Source: Solimonas fluminis (GTDB taxonomy: Bacteria; Pseudomonadota; Gammaproteobacteria; Nevskiales; Nevskiaceae). From it: 64,000 nucleotides of DNA. Location of the stretch: contig NZ_PSNW01000014.1 in assembly GCF_002930645.1 (NCBI RefSeq), forward strand, positions 1 to 64,000, given 5' to 3'. The translations under genes were made by a program, and so were the position numbers. Every line of letters starts with the position of its first letter. Within the stretch, counting starts at the first letter, position 1. Under the pieces are notes generated by a model that worked only from the letters and a program-made list of their open reading frames with translations, was not told the origin of the DNA and did not search any database. This document shows positions 1-8,899 of the stretch, piece by piece.

Positions 1-131
1 ATCACCGCCGGGCTGGCGTAGTTCTCCGAGGCGATCAGCTCGATGTGCGCTTCCTGCCGCCCCGCTTCCTTCTGGATCGCGGCGTGCAGCTCAGGGTCGT
101 ATTGGGCGAGGCTCGGGGCGTTGGTCCACAT
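1..131 (-). CDS. glyA: Serine hydroxymethyltransferase, N-terminal fragment
   Basis: The first 43 codons of a gene running off the left edge. The reading starts [15 protein letters not shown] and contains [15 protein letters not shown], the hallmark N-terminal segment of serine hydroxymethyltransferase. The family is PLP-dependent, interconverts serine and glycine, and feeds the one-carbon folate pool in the cytoplasm. The ATG is at 129-131. nadA lies upstream on the same strand, but a terminator at about 164-188 separates the two, so glyA probably has its own promoter in the short gap. The PLP lysine and the rest of the enzyme lie outside the window. Confidence 0.93.
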   Translation of the reverse strand, partial: MWTNAPSLAQYDPELHAAIQKEAGRQEAHIELIASENYASPAV

Positions 132-163
132 GGCTTGGTCTGGCTACGGTGAAAAGGTGAAAT

Positions 164-188
164 GAAAACGGACAGGGCTACCCTGTCC
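164..188 (-). terminator. Rho-independent terminator after nadA
   Basis: A perfect 8-bp stem (170-177 with 181-188) with a 3-base loop lies just past the nadA stop. On the minus strand it is followed by a T-rich stretch (GTTTTCATTTC). It should end nadA transcription before glyA. Confidence 0.75.
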
Positions 189-194
189 GGCGCA

Positions 195-1292
195 TCAGTC
201 GACGACTTCGAGCATCAGCTCCAGCGCCGCCTTGGCGGGCCTGGCGATGTCCGCCGGGACGCGGATCTGGTTGACCACCTTGCCGGCGACCAGGTTGTCC
301 AGGGTCCAGGCCAGGTGCTGGGGGTCGGTGCGGAACATGGTGGAGCACATGCACACGGTGGGCGACATGAACTCCACCTTGACGCCCTTGGGCTTCATCT
401 CGTCGGCCAGGCGGTTCACCAGGTTCAGCTCGGTGCCCACCAGCCAGTGGTCACCCGGCTGCGAGGCGCGCACGGTGCGCAGGATGTACTCGGTGCTGCC
501 GACGAAGTCGCTCTTCTCGCAGACCTGCAGGGCATTCTCCGGATGGCTGATGACCTTGCCTTCCGGGTGACGGCTGCGGAAATTGTCGATGTGCGCCGGC
601 TGGAACATCTGGTGGACCGAGCAGAAGCCCTTCCACAGGATCATCCTGGCCGCCCGGATCGCCTCGGGCGTATTGCCGCCCAGGGGCTTGTTGAAGTCCC
701 AGACGATCATCTGGTCCAGGCCGATGCCCATGTTCTTGGCGGTATTGCGGCCCAGGTGCTGGTCGGGGAAGAACAGCACCTTCTCGCGGCGGGCGAAGCT
801 CCACTCCAGTACCGCGCGGGCGTTGCTGGAGGTGCAGACGATGCCGCCGTGGTTGCCGCAGAAAGCCTTCAGGTCGGCCGCGGAGTTGATGTAGGTTACC
901 GGCGTAACCATCTGATCCGGATCAAGAATCTCGGACAGCTCCGCCCAGCACTTGTTGACCTTCACCAGGTTGGCCATATCGGCCATGGAGCAGCCGGCCG
1001 CGAGGTCCGGCAGGATCACGGAGCGCTGGCCGTCGGTGAGGATGTCCGCCACCTCGGCCATGAAGTGCACGCCGCAGAACACGATGAATTCGGCGTCGGT
1101 CTTCGAGGCCAGCTGTGACAGCTTCAGGGAATCCCCTGTGAAATCAGCGTGTTTGAAGACTTCGTTGCGCTGGTAATGATGCCCGAGGATGCACAGGCGT
1201 TTGCCCAGCAGCTTCTTGGCGGCGACGATGCGTGCGTCGCATTCGCCGTCGTCCAGCAGGTTGAAATGCTCGATCTTGAGCGCGGCAGCCAT
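195..1292 (-). CDS. nadA: Quinolinate synthase NadA
   Basis: 365 aa, a normal length for the larger gammaproteobacterial form. NadA condenses iminoaspartate with dihydroxyacetone phosphate to give quinolinate, the second step of de novo NAD synthesis, using a [4Fe-4S] cluster. Family motifs seen are GHHYQRNEV near residue 37, VFCGVHFMAE near 71, and cysteines in the contexts AGCSMAD (about 101), GFCSVHQMF and CMCSTM. I take one cysteine from each of these contexts as the three cluster ligands. The start ATG has a good Shine-Dalgarno (GGAGG) just upstream. nadC, the next enzyme of the pathway, is not adjacent: it lies near 15.2 kb beside argF. No nadB is in the window. Confidence 0.97.
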   Translation of the reverse strand: MAAALKIEHFNLLDDGECDARIVAAKKLLGKRLCILGHHYQRNEVFKHADFTGDSLKLSQLASKTDAEFIVFCGVHFMAEVADILTDGQRSVILPDLAAGCSMADMANLVKVNKCWAELSEILDPDQMVTPVTYINSAADLKAFCGNHGGIVCTSSNARAVLEWSFARREKVLFFPDQHLGRNTAKNMGIGLDQMIVWDFNKPLGGNTPEAIRAARMILWKGFCSVHQMFQPAHIDNFRSRHPEGKVISHPENALQVCEKSDFVGSTEYILRTVRASQPGDHWLVGTELNLVNRLADEMKPKGVKVEFMSPTVCMCSTMFRTDPQHLAWTLDNLVAGKVVNQIRVPADIARPAKAALELMLEVVD

Positions 1293-1343
1293 GTCGGCCT
1301 CCAGGCCTGAAAATGCCCGTCAGTAGCCAGACATTGTAGCGCG

Positions 1344-1381
1344 CCCGGCCCCCGACCACTACCAGTGGTACGGGGGCCGGG
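1344..1381. terminator. Strong hairpin between nadA and the lipoprotein gene
   Basis: Arms 1344-1354 (CCCGGCCCCCG) and 1371-1381 pair perfectly over 11 bp. The interior 1355-1360/1364-1369 pairs again (ACCACT/AGTGGT), giving a nearly 17-bp stem with one bulged base. It lies immediately 3' of the lipoprotein stop codon on the minus strand. No T-run follows, so it may be a transcript-stabilising 3' hairpin or a non-canonical terminator. Confidence 0.5.
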
Positions 1382-1387
1382 ACGGAA

Positions 1388-2989
1388 TCACTTGGAGATC
1401 GTCGCCGTGACCGTCTGGGTCTTGGTGGTGCTGGCGCGCTCGTTGGTGGCCTTGATCTTGACCGTGCGGTCCTGCAGCGGCGTGCCGTTGCTGTCGTCGG
1501 TGTCGGTATTCACCTGGAAGGCGGAGATCGCGGTGCCCGAGATCACGCTGTTCAGGCCGCCGATGGCCACCTTGGTGGAGCTGGTGGTGCCGTCGTTGGC
1601 GAAGACCGTCCAGGCGACCTGGCGGGTGATGTCCTGCTGGAAGCCCTCGTCGAAGGTGCCGACCGCGCGGAACTGAAGGCTCTTGTAGGCCTCGATCACC
1701 GGAGCGTCACCATCATCCGGCTTGACCGCAATGCCGGTCAGCGTCGACTTGCGGGCCTTGAACACGATCGTCGCCTTGGTCGGCTTGCCCTCCCAGCACT
1801 TGGACACGTAGTCGGTCGGGCGCGGATCGGGAACCGGCTCGGGCTGGCAGTAGGTGATGGTCACGTCCTCGCTCAGCTGCGGCGTCGTGGTGCCGGTACC
1901 GGTGGCCAGCGCTCGGACCGCCGTCGGCACCAGGCTGACGCCACCGCTGGTGTTGGTCAGGAAGACGCTCGTCGTGATGACTTCCGGCTTGCTGGACGAC
2001 GCCAGGACCTGGGACGAGAGATCCTGTGCCGGCCCGGTGACGTCCGCGAACGTGGCGTAGGTGCGCAGCACCTCGGTGGTCTGGGACTGGGTGGCCGTGG
2101 TGGTCGTGGAATCCGGGATCACGGCCAGCACGTTGCCGTTGACCGGGCTTTCGAGTTCGCGCTGGATCAGCAGGCCGGTAGGCTGTGCCACGGTGACGTC
2201 GAGCTTCGCATCGGCGAACAAGGCCTTGGTCGCGGCCGGCAGCGCAGGATCATCGCCCTTGCAGGCGATCAGCGTCGGCAGGACCGTGCGGGTCGGAATC
2301 TTGCCGGTGAGGTCCTTGACCGCCTGGACGATGGTGGTGGCCTGGCCGCTGACGACCACGAAGTTGGCGGCCGCCTCGTCGTCGTCGTCCGGGTCCGTGA
2401 AGGACATCCCGCTCAGCGCCGAGGCCAGGTCGGTCTCGTAGCCCTCCAGCGTCCCCACCAGCTGCAGCTGCTGGATGGTGTTGGGGCTCATCTTGATGGC
2501 GGTGGCGGCCTGGTCGCCGTAGCCGGTGGCCTTGATGCGGAAGTTGCCGTCCGGGTTCTTCACCGTCATCGGGAATTCCTTCTGGATCCGCCCCAGGGCG
2601 GTCGCCTTGATGACGACGTCGCCCGGCGCGCGGGGCAGGACCAGGCCCGACACCGTGTAGACCAGCGGCTTGCCATCCTCGTCGAACTCGGCAGGGTCGA
2701 CCGGATCGCCCCGGTTGGTGACGATCGCGATGCTGGGGTTGCTCGACTCCCACCTGGAGCGGTCGTTGAAGTTCTCCTGGCCGCCGTTGCTGAAGCCGAT
2801 GGAGTACAGGAGCTGCTGCGGCACGCAGGTGAAGAGCTTGTTCTCCCCGAAGGCGGTGGTGCCGCCGACCTTCTGGATGCGCGCCGTATCCGGGTCCGGC
2901 GCGCTGCCGTCACCCACGCCGTCGCAGCCCGCGAGCACCAGCACCGACGCGGCCAGCATCGCCGCGATTCCGCCCTGCTTGATTCCCAT
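1388..2989 (-). CDS. Lipoprotein with Ig-like (Big_2-type) repeats, unknown function
   Basis: 533 aa. The start ATG at 2987-2989 is preceded by GAGGA and gives a clear lipoprotein signal: MGIKQGG, a hydrophobic run, then a lipobox LVLAGC. The longer open frame upstream overlaps aspS and is not used. The mature chain has several stretches resembling bacterial Ig-like modules, for example [20 protein letters not shown] near the N-terminus and [10 protein letters not shown] followed by [10 protein letters not shown] at the C-terminus. It is rich in Thr, Asp and Ser. Probably anchored in the outer membrane or periplasm. It follows aspS by 20 bases and could be cotranscribed. No enzymatic motif is seen and I do not recognise a named family. 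Confidence 0.8.
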   Translation of the reverse strand: MGIKQGGIAAMLAASVLVLAGCDGVGDGSAPDPDTARIQKVGGTTAFGENKLFTCVPQQLLYSIGFSNGGQENFNDRSRWESSNPSIAIVTNRGDPVDPAEFDEDGKPLVYTVSGLVLPRAPGDVVIKATALGRIQKEFPMTVKNPDGNFRIKATGYGDQAATAIKMSPNTIQQLQLVGTLEGYETDLASALSGMSFTDPDDDDEAAANFVVVSGQATTIVQAVKDLTGKIPTRTVLPTLIACKGDDPALPAATKALFADAKLDVTVAQPTGLLIQRELESPVNGNVLAVIPDSTTTTATQSQTTEVLRTYATFADVTGPAQDLSSQVLASSSKPEVITTSVFLTNTSGGVSLVPTAVRALATGTGTTTPQLSEDVTITYCQPEPVPDPRPTDYVSKCWEGKPTKATIVFKARKSTLTGIAVKPDDGDAPVIEAYKSLQFRAVGTFDEGFQQDITRQVAWTVFANDGTTSSTKVAIGGLNSVISGTAISAFQVNTDTDDSNGTPLQDRTVKIKATNERASTTKTQTVTATISK

Positions 2990-3009
2990 CTTCAGCGATC
3001 CTCGATTCT

Positions 3010-4806
3010 TCAGGCCGGCTTCGCCGGCTCCTTGGGCTGCACGGTGCTGCGAATGCTGAGTTCCCTCAGCTGCTTGGCGTCCACCGGGCTGGGCGCATTG
3101 GTCAGCGGGCAATGCGCGGTCTGCGTCTTGGGGAAGGCGATCACCTCGCGGATGCTCTGCCCGCCCGCCATCAGCATGACCAGGCGATCCACGCCGATGG
3201 CCAGGCCGCCATGCGGAGGCGCGCCGAACGAGAGCGCCTCCAGCAGGAAGCCGAACTTCTCCTGCTGCTCCTCCGCGCCGATGCCCAGCAGGTCGAACAC
3301 GGCCTGCTGGATGTCCGCACGGTGGATACGCACCGAACCGCCGCCCAGCTCGATGCCGTTCAGCACGATGTCGTAGCCCTGGGACAGGATCGTGCCCGGA
3401 TTGTTCCGGATCTCGGCCGCGTCGAACTGCTTGGGGGCGGTGAACGGGTGATGCAGGGAGGCCCAGCGGCCGCCCTCGCGGTCGTCCCACTCGAACATCG
3501 GCCAATCCACCACCCACAGGGCCTTCCAGCCCTGGGCAGTGAAGCCGAGATCGTTGCCCACCTTCAGGCGCAGGGCGCCGAGCGCGTCGGACACCACGCC
3601 GCGCTTGTCGGCACCGAAGAACAGCACGTCGCCGTCCTGCGCGCCGGTGCGTTCCAGGATGCCGGCCAGCGCCGCGTCATGCAGGTTCTTGACGATCGGC
3701 GACTGCAGGCCGTCGCGGCCCTTGGCCTTGTCGTTGACGACGATGTAGGCCAGGCCCTTGGCGCCGTAGATCTTGACGAACTCGGTGTACTTGTCGATCT
3801 CGCCGCGCGACAGGCGCTCGCGGCCGCCGGGCACGCGCAGCGCGGTGACGCGGCACTTGGGGTCGTTGGCCGGGCCGGCGAAGACCTTGAAGTCCACGTC
3901 CTTGACCAGGTCGGCCACGTCCACCAGTTCCAGCGGGTTGCGCAGGTCCGGCTTGTCGGAGCCGTAGCGCGTCATCGCCTCGGCGTAGCTCATGTGCGGC
4001 AGGGTGCCCAGGTCCACGCCCAGCACTTCCTGGAACAGCTCCTTCACCAGGCCCTCGATCAGGGCCATGATCTCCTCCTGCGTCAGGAAGGAGGTCTCGA
4101 CGTCGAGCTGGGTGAACTCCGGCTGGCGGTCGGCGCGCAGGTCCTCGTCGCGGAAGCAGCGCGCGATCTGGTAGTAGCGGTCCAGGCCCGACATCATCAG
4201 CAGCTGCTTGAACAGCTGCGGCGACTGCGGCAGCGCGAAGAACTGGCCCGGATGGGTGCGGCTGGGCACCAGGTAGTCGCGGGCGCCCTCGGGCGTGGCC
4301 TTGGTCAGGATCGGCGTCTCGACGTCGACGAAGCCGTTGGCATCCATGTAGTTGCGCATGCGCCGCACCACTTCGTGGCGCAGGCGCAGGTTCTTCTGCA
4401 TCTGCGTACGGCGCAGGTCGATGTAGCGGTACTTGAGGCGGATGTCCTCGCCGGCGGTCTCGTCGTCCGGGTGGAACGGCGGGGTTTCCGCCTTGTTCAG
4501 CAGTTCCAGCTCCTTGGCCAGCAGCTCGATCTTGCCGGTGGTCAGCCCCGCATTCTCGGTGCCGGTGGGACGCGGCCGCACGCGGCCGGTGATCTTGACC
4601 ACGTACTCGGAGCGCAGCTTGTCGGCCAGGGCGAAGGCCTCCGGGGTATCCGGGTCGAACACGCACTGCAGCAGGCCTTCGCGATCGCGAAGGTCGATGA
4701 AGATCACACCGCCATGGTCGCGGCGGCGGTGGACCCAGCCGGAAACGGTAACGGTCTGGCCGGTCAGCTCTTCGGTGACCTGGCCGCAGTAGTGGGAACG
4801 CATCAT
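3010..4806 (-). CDS. aspS: Aspartyl-tRNA synthetase
   Basis: 598 aa, class II synthetase of the bacterial type, which charges tRNA-Asp. An N-terminal OB-fold anticodon-binding domain carries [14 protein letters not shown] (about 22-35). The motif 2 region [18 protein letters not shown] follows, then the bacterial GAD insertion (roughly 290-420) and motif 3 GLAIGVDRL near the C-terminus. Two adjacent ATGs (4804-4806 and 4801-4803) could start it. The MRSHYCGQ form of the second matches the usual start, and many relatives carry both Met. It follows the FmdB-family gene, a common pairing in proteobacteria. Confidence 0.97.
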   Translation of the reverse strand: MMRSHYCGQVTEELTGQTVTVSGWVHRRRDHGGVIFIDLRDREGLLQCVFDPDTPEAFALADKLRSEYVVKITGRVRPRPTGTENAGLTTGKIELLAKELELLNKAETPPFHPDDETAGEDIRLKYRYIDLRRTQMQKNLRLRHEVVRRMRNYMDANGFVDVETPILTKATPEGARDYLVPSRTHPGQFFALPQSPQLFKQLLMMSGLDRYYQIARCFRDEDLRADRQPEFTQLDVETSFLTQEEIMALIEGLVKELFQEVLGVDLGTLPHMSYAEAMTRYGSDKPDLRNPLELVDVADLVKDVDFKVFAGPANDPKCRVTALRVPGGRERLSRGEIDKYTEFVKIYGAKGLAYIVVNDKAKGRDGLQSPIVKNLHDAALAGILERTGAQDGDVLFFGADKRGVVSDALGALRLKVGNDLGFTAQGWKALWVVDWPMFEWDDREGGRWASLHHPFTAPKQFDAAEIRNNPGTILSQGYDIVLNGIELGGGSVRIHRADIQQAVFDLLGIGAEEQQEKFGFLLEALSFGAPPHGGLAIGVDRLVMLMAGGQSIREVIAFPKTQTAHCPLTNAPSPVDAKQLRELSIRSTVQPKEPAKPA

Positions 4807-4913
4807 GTTGGAATCTTTGAGGTTTACGCCGGGCCGAACAATCGCGGCCGGAACGACGGGCCGCGTAGTGTAACCGCCCCCCGGGCGCCGGAGCCAACTC
4901 CCGGCGCCTGAAA

Positions 4914-4942
4914 CGAAAAACGGCGCCCGAAGGCGCCGTTTC
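4914..4942 (-). terminator. Rho-independent terminator after the FmdB gene
   Basis: Stem AACGGCGCC (4919-4927) with GGCGCCGTT (4932-4940) and a 4-base loop. On the minus strand it is followed by TTTTCG. It lies between the FmdB-family stop and aspS, so aspS probably also has its own promoter. Confidence 0.75.
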
Positions 4943-4960
4943 AGGTCCCTGCCCGGCCGT

Positions 4961-5248
4961 TCAGGCCGCGGCGCAGCCCGGCTTGTCGCAGCCTGACGGG
5001 GTACAGGCCGCGCCCGCCGAAGCGCCGCTGTCGGCCTTGGAGTCGGCCGTGAGGTTCTTCTTGTTGCCGGACTTGAAGTCGGTCTCGTACCAGCCGCCGC
5101 CGCTGAGGCGGAAGCCGGCCGCCGACACCACCTTGGTCAGGGCCGACTTGCCGCAGGAGGGGCAAACGGTCTCCGGCGCATCGGAAATGCGCTGCATGAT
5201 CTCGGTCTCGACCCCGCAATCCTGGCAAACGTACTCGTAAATCGGCAT
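4961..5248 (-). CDS. FmdB-family zinc ribbon protein
   Basis: 95 aa. Starts [16 protein letters not shown] and has a second CPSCGK pair near residues 29-34. These two CxxC pairs form the small zinc ribbon typical of the FmdB/CxxC_CxxC_SSSS family. The second half ([21 protein letters not shown]) is the conserved family tail, followed by a variable Ser/Ala/Lys-rich end with three cysteines. The family was named for a putative regulator of formamidase, but its role in most bacteria is unknown. It commonly sits just upstream of aspS, as here. The start is fixed by the conserved MPIYEY sequence; longer in-frame extensions overlap the kinase gene and are spurious. Confidence 0.9.
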   Translation of the reverse strand: MPIYEYVCQDCGVETEIMQRISDAPETVCPSCGKSALTKVVSAAGFRLSGGGWYETDFKSGNKKNLTADSKADSGASAGAACTPSGCDKPGCAAA

Positions 5249-5331
5249 GGCAACCTCGGTGAATCGGCAAAAAACGGCAACGGGCGCGGAGGCTATAGGG
5301 TCGGGCCGGTGCTTTTCAAGGGGTGGCGCGC

Positions 5332-6519
5332 CTAGCGCACATCCGGCGGGATGCTGCGGGCCGGCTTCAGGGTGGCGGGCTGGACCGGCAGCTGGATGTG
5401 GAACTCGGCGCCCCTGGAGCGGCTTTCCGCCCAGATCTGGCCGCCGTGGTAGGCCACGATCTTGCGGCAGATGGCCAGGCCGATGCCGGTACCCTCGTAT
5501 TCCTCGGGTCCGTGCAGCCGGCGGAACACCGCGAACACGTTCTCGAGCTGGTCGGCCGGGATGCCGATGCCGTTGTCGATCACGGTGATGTGCCAGTCGT
5601 CCTTGCGGCGATCGCAGTAGACCTCGATCACCGGCTTGCCGCCCTGGGGCTGGAACTTGATGGCATTGCCGATCAGGTTCTGGAACAGCTGCAGCAGCAG
5701 GTTGTGGTCGGCGGTGATCTCCGGCAGGTCTTCCGCGATCAGCGTGGCCCCGGAGCGTTCGAACTCGCTCTCCAGCGCCTTGCGCACCTTGTCCAGCGTG
5801 TCGCCGAGCGGCTTCTTCTCGAACGGGGAATCGGTGCGGCCGACGCGCGACAGCGCCAGCAGGTCGTTGATCAGGGTCTGCATCTGCCGGGTGCCCTGCT
5901 CGATGAACTCGAGGAACTCCAGGGCATCGCCGTCGAGCTTGCTCTTGTAGCGCTGCGACAGCAGGCGCGAGAAGCCGGAGATGTTGCGCAGCGGCGCCTG
6001 CAGGTCGTGCGAGGTGATGTAGGCGAACTGCTCCAGCTCCGCCGCGGCGCGCTTCTGCTCGCCCAGGGACTTGCGCAGGTTGCGCTCGGCGGACTCGCGC
6101 AGCAGGATTTCCTCCTGCAGGCGGTGGTTGGATTCCTGCAGCTCCTGCGCGGAGCGCATCGCCAGCAGCCGGGGCACCAGCGGGATGATCGCCAGCGCGG
6201 TGGCCAGCGATACCAGGGCGGTCAGGACCTTGATCCAGCCCTGCAGGTAGTAGACCGGCTGCCAGATCGTGATGATGCCGAAGACATGGGTGATGCCGCA
6301 GAGCGTGATGAAGGCCGCGAACAGCCCGATCGCCCAGTTGAAGCTGATGCGGTTCTGGTAGCGCCGCAGGAAGTACAGCATGGTCACCGGAATCATGAAG
6401 TACGCCAGCGCGATGGTCAGGTCGCTCAGGACGTGCAGCAGGATCAGGTCCTTGCGGCCGACAAAGCAGAAGGCATGCGGCATCAGCGGCGTGGGGTCCA
6501 GCCAGGTCAGCAAGTTCAT
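5332..6519 (-). CDS. Histidine kinase with an ethylene-receptor-like membrane domain
   Basis: 395 aa. The N-terminus (about 25-120) has three membrane helices that read like the ethylene-binding domain of plant ETR1 and cyanobacterial Etr1: SDLTIALAYFMIP, then AAFITLCGITH, then KVLTALVSLATALA. The ETR1 residues Asp25, Tyr32, Ile35, Pro36, Ile62, Cys65 and His69 correspond to D33, Y40, I43, P44, I71, C74 and H78; in ETR1 the Cys and His hold Cu(I). A coiled coil (about 122-165) follows. Then come a HisKA H-box with H171 in SHDLQAPLR and a HATPase with N-box NLIGNAIKF (281-289), DNGIGI (315-320) and GTGIGLAI (343-350). There is no PAS, GAF or receiver domain. Its ATG overlaps the stop of the upstream receiver-GGDEF-EAL gene (ATGA), so the two are translationally coupled. 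Ethylene or copper binding is inferred from residues only. Confidence 0.9.
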   Translation of the reverse strand: MNLLTWLDPTPLMPHAFCFVGRKDLILLHVLSDLTIALAYFMIPVTMLYFLRRYQNRISFNWAIGLFAAFITLCGITHVFGIITIWQPVYYLQGWIKVLTALVSLATALAIIPLVPRLLAMRSAQELQESNHRLQEEILLRESAERNLRKSLGEQKRAAAELEQFAYITSHDLQAPLRNISGFSRLLSQRYKSKLDGDALEFLEFIEQGTRQMQTLINDLLALSRVGRTDSPFEKKPLGDTLDKVRKALESEFERSGATLIAEDLPEITADHNLLLQLFQNLIGNAIKFQPQGGKPVIEVYCDRRKDDWHITVIDNGIGIPADQLENVFAVFRRLHGPEEYEGTGIGLAICRKIVAYHGGQIWAESRSRGAEFHIQLPVQPATLKPARSIPPDVR

Positions 6520-8297
6520 ACCTCGAAGTCGGCAGTCCGGGAATCGGTCCGGCGTCGGCCGGCATCCCCTCGAAGGTAATCGGCCAGCGCCGCGGGCGCC
6601 AGCGGCGGACAGGGCCAGAAGCCCTGCACGTAGCGGAAGTCCAGGCCGGCAAAGCCTTCCAGTTCCTCTCCGGACTCGATGCCGGTGAAGAAGACCTGCA
6701 GCTGCAGCGCCGAAGCGGCCGCCAGCAGGCCCAGCAGAAAGCGGTGCGGGGTGCTGTTGCGGCCGTCGCGCGCGGCGGAGCGCAGCAGCCGGCGGTCCAG
6801 CTTGACGCCGGTGATCGCCGGCGAGGCCAGCGCATGCAGGTCGCCATTGCCCGGCAGGAAACCTTCCAGCACCATCGTGAAGCCGGCCTCGCGGAAGCGC
6901 TCCACGGGCACCGCCAGGCGGCCGTCGGAGGTGCCCATGGCCGCGGCATCCACCTCCAGCTGGACCTGGCCGGGGCTGATGCCTTCCTGGGCCAGCAGCG
7001 CCACCAGGCGCTCGGCCTGCTGCGGCGCCTGCAGTTCGGCGCCGGACAGGTTCAGCGCCAGCATCCCCGGCGCCAGGCCTTCTTCCCGCCAGCGGCGCCA
7101 GTCCCGCACCGCCAGGCGCGCCAGTTCCAGGCCGATGTCGGGCATGCGTCCCCCGCGCTCGAGCAGGGGCAGGAATTCGGCCGGCAACAGCAGGCCCTCC
7201 GGCCGGCGCCAGCGCAGCAAGGCCTCGATGCCGGCGACCTCGCCGGTGCCGTAGTGCAGCCAGGGCTGGAAATGGATCTCGAAACCGCCGTCGGCCACCG
7301 CCCTGGCCGCGTCGGTCGCGAGCTGACGCGCCAGCTCGCCGTCCCCGGCGGTGAAGTCGTCGCGCAGCGACAGGACGCCGCCGCCGCTGCCCTTGGCGCG
7401 GTACATGGCGGCGTCGGAGTGGTGCAGCAGCTCCTCCAGCGTCTCGCCGTGCTCCGGATACAGCGCGATGCCGACGCTGCAGCCGACCGAGACCGGCCGG
7501 CCCTCGATGCTCTCGATGCCGCGGATGCGCTCGACGATGCGCTCCGCCACCTCGCGGGCACGCGCCAGTTCGCCGATGGATGCCAGCAGGATCGCGAACT
7601 CGTCGCCGCCGATGCGAGCCAGGGTATCGCTGTCGCGCACCGATTCCCGCAGGATCTGGGCGATGCGCAGCAGCAGGGCGTCGCCCACGGCATGGCCGTG
7701 CCGGTCATTGACCGCCTTGAAGCGGTCCAGGTCCAGGAAACAGATGGCAAAACGCCGGTCCGCGGCGGCGGCCAGGTGTTGGCGCGCGCGTTCCTCGAAC
7801 AGCTTGCGGTTGATCAGCCCGGTCACCGGGTCATGGCTGGCCAGCTCGAACTGGCGCGCGCTGCGCTCCTCCAGTTCATGGACCTGGCGGTTGCGTTCCA
7901 GGGCATGGCGCACCACCTTCAGCAGGCGCTCGCCTTCGTACTGGCCCTTGACCACGTACTCCTGGGCGCCGAGCTGCAGGGCGCGGATCGCCGAGCTCTC
8001 GCAGTCCAGGCCGGTCAGCACGATCACCGCCAGCTGCGGCTGCAGGCTGCGCAGGCGTTCGACATTGGCCAGGCCCTGGCCGTCCGGCAGGCCCAGGTCC
8101 AGCAGGGCGCAATCGTGGTGGCTGCGGCGCAGCTCCTCCTCGGCATCGGCGATGCTGCGCACGGTCTTGAGCACCAGCTCGCCGCGGTCGATGGCCTCGC
8201 GCAGCGACTCCTTCAGCAGGCGCGCGTCGGCCGGCGAATCCTCGACCGCGAGGATCGAGAACGGGGCGACGACGGGTGGCTGCGGGGCGGCGGACAC
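6516..8297 (-). CDS. Receiver-GGDEF-EAL response regulator with a degenerate EAL domain
   Basis: 593 aa. The receiver (about 13-135) has acidic pocket E19-D20 and phosphoacceptor D67 in LLDLGLPDG. The GGDEF domain (about 150-310) has an intact GGDEF motif at 230-234 and an inhibitory-site RxxD at 221-224, so it should be able to make cyclic di-GMP. The EAL-type domain (about 325-580) keeps EALLRW (358-363), NLS (416-418) and K499. It has lost key metal-binding residues: the usual DDFGTG reads EGFLPG (478-483), AEGVET reads FTGIES (537-542), and the second E of LEITES is A451. It is therefore probably a binding or regulatory domain, not an active phosphodiesterase. Start is GTG (8295-8297) with GGAG 5 bases upstream. 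Second gene of the three-gene signalling operon. Confidence 0.93.
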   Translation of the reverse strand: MSAAPQPPVVAPFSILAVEDSPADARLLKESLREAIDRGELVLKTVRSIADAEEELRRSHHDCALLDLGLPDGQGLANVERLRSLQPQLAVIVLTGLDCESSAIRALQLGAQEYVVKGQYEGERLLKVVRHALERNRQVHELEERSARQFELASHDPVTGLINRKLFEERARQHLAAAADRRFAICFLDLDRFKAVNDRHGHAVGDALLLRIAQILRESVRDSDTLARIGGDEFAILLASIGELARAREVAERIVERIRGIESIEGRPVSVGCSVGIALYPEHGETLEELLHHSDAAMYRAKGSGGGVLSLRDDFTAGDGELARQLATDAARAVADGGFEIHFQPWLHYGTGEVAGIEALLRWRRPEGLLLPAEFLPLLERGGRMPDIGLELARLAVRDWRRWREEGLAPGMLALNLSGAELQAPQQAERLVALLAQEGISPGQVQLEVDAAAMGTSDGRLAVPVERFREAGFTMVLEGFLPGNGDLHALASPAITGVKLDRRLLRSAARDGRNSTPHRFLLGLLAAASALQLQVFFTGIESGEELEGFAGLDFRYVQGFWPCPPLAPAALADYLRGDAGRRRTDSRTADFEV

Positions 8298-8307
8298 GGC
8301 GACTCCA

Positions 8308-8790
8308 TCACTCCATGCGGGGCGGCAACTGGATCATGCCCAGCCAGCAGTCGCGGATCATGCTGGCCAGGCGCTCGAATTCCTCGAGGTCCACCGGCTT
8401 CACCAGGTAGGCATTGGCATGCGACTGGTAGCACTCGACGACGTCGCGCTCGGCCTTGGACGTGCTGAGGATCAGGACCGGGATCTGGCGCAGCCGGGGG
8501 TCGGCCTTGACCTCGCGCAGCACTTCGCGGCCGTCGCGGCGCGGCAGGTTCAGGTCCAGCAGGACCAGGTCCGGCAGCGGCAGGCGGGCATGCTCGCCCT
8601 CCCGGCGGAGCATGCGCAATGCCTGTTCCCCGTCCCGTGCAACATGCAGGCGATGGCGGAAGCCGGCGTCGCGGAAGACCTCCTGGGCCAGCCGCACATC
8701 GGCCGGGCTGTCCTCCACCAGCATCAGCACGTACTCGCGGCCATCCGCTCCCGCGGATACCGGCGCTCCCTCGCTGTCGATCATGGCCAT
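8308..8790 (-). CDS. Stand-alone receiver protein (Rcp1-like response regulator)
   Basis: 160 aa, a single CheY-like receiver. It has LMLVEDSPADVRLAQEVF, the phosphoacceptor Asp in LVLLDLNLPRRDG, the conserved ILSTSKAERD switch segment and Lys in AYLVKPVDLEEF. This subtype, with a long loop after beta 3, is typical of the small regulators that partner phytochrome-like kinases (Rcp1 type). There is no output domain, so it probably shuttles phosphate or acts by protein contact. I chose ATG at 8788-8790 because GGAG lies 8 bases upstream. A GTG at 8799 and an ATG at 8784 are alternatives. First gene of the operon with the GGDEF-EAL protein and the ethylene-receptor-like kinase. Confidence 0.9.
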   Translation of the reverse strand: MAMIDSEGAPVSAGADGREYVLMLVEDSPADVRLAQEVFRDAGFRHRLHVARDGEQALRMLRREGEHARLPLPDLVLLDLNLPRRDGREVLREVKADPRLRQIPVLILSTSKAERDVVECYQSHANAYLVKPVDLEEFERLASMIRDCWLGMIQLPPRME

Positions 8791-8899
8791 CCTCGGCACT
8801 CCATACGATACGGTAAAATTTAGCAGTGGAAATGGGGGCTTTCCTTGGATTGTTTATACCGTTTCCCGCCCTTCCATCGCTCCCCCCCATCCTTCCATC

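Noticed and set aside
6516-8297. Reading the EAL domain as an active phosphodiesterase because EALLRW is present
   Set aside because: The EAL motif itself is kept, but the downstream metal-binding positions (DDFGTG and AEGVET regions) are replaced, so activity is not supported.
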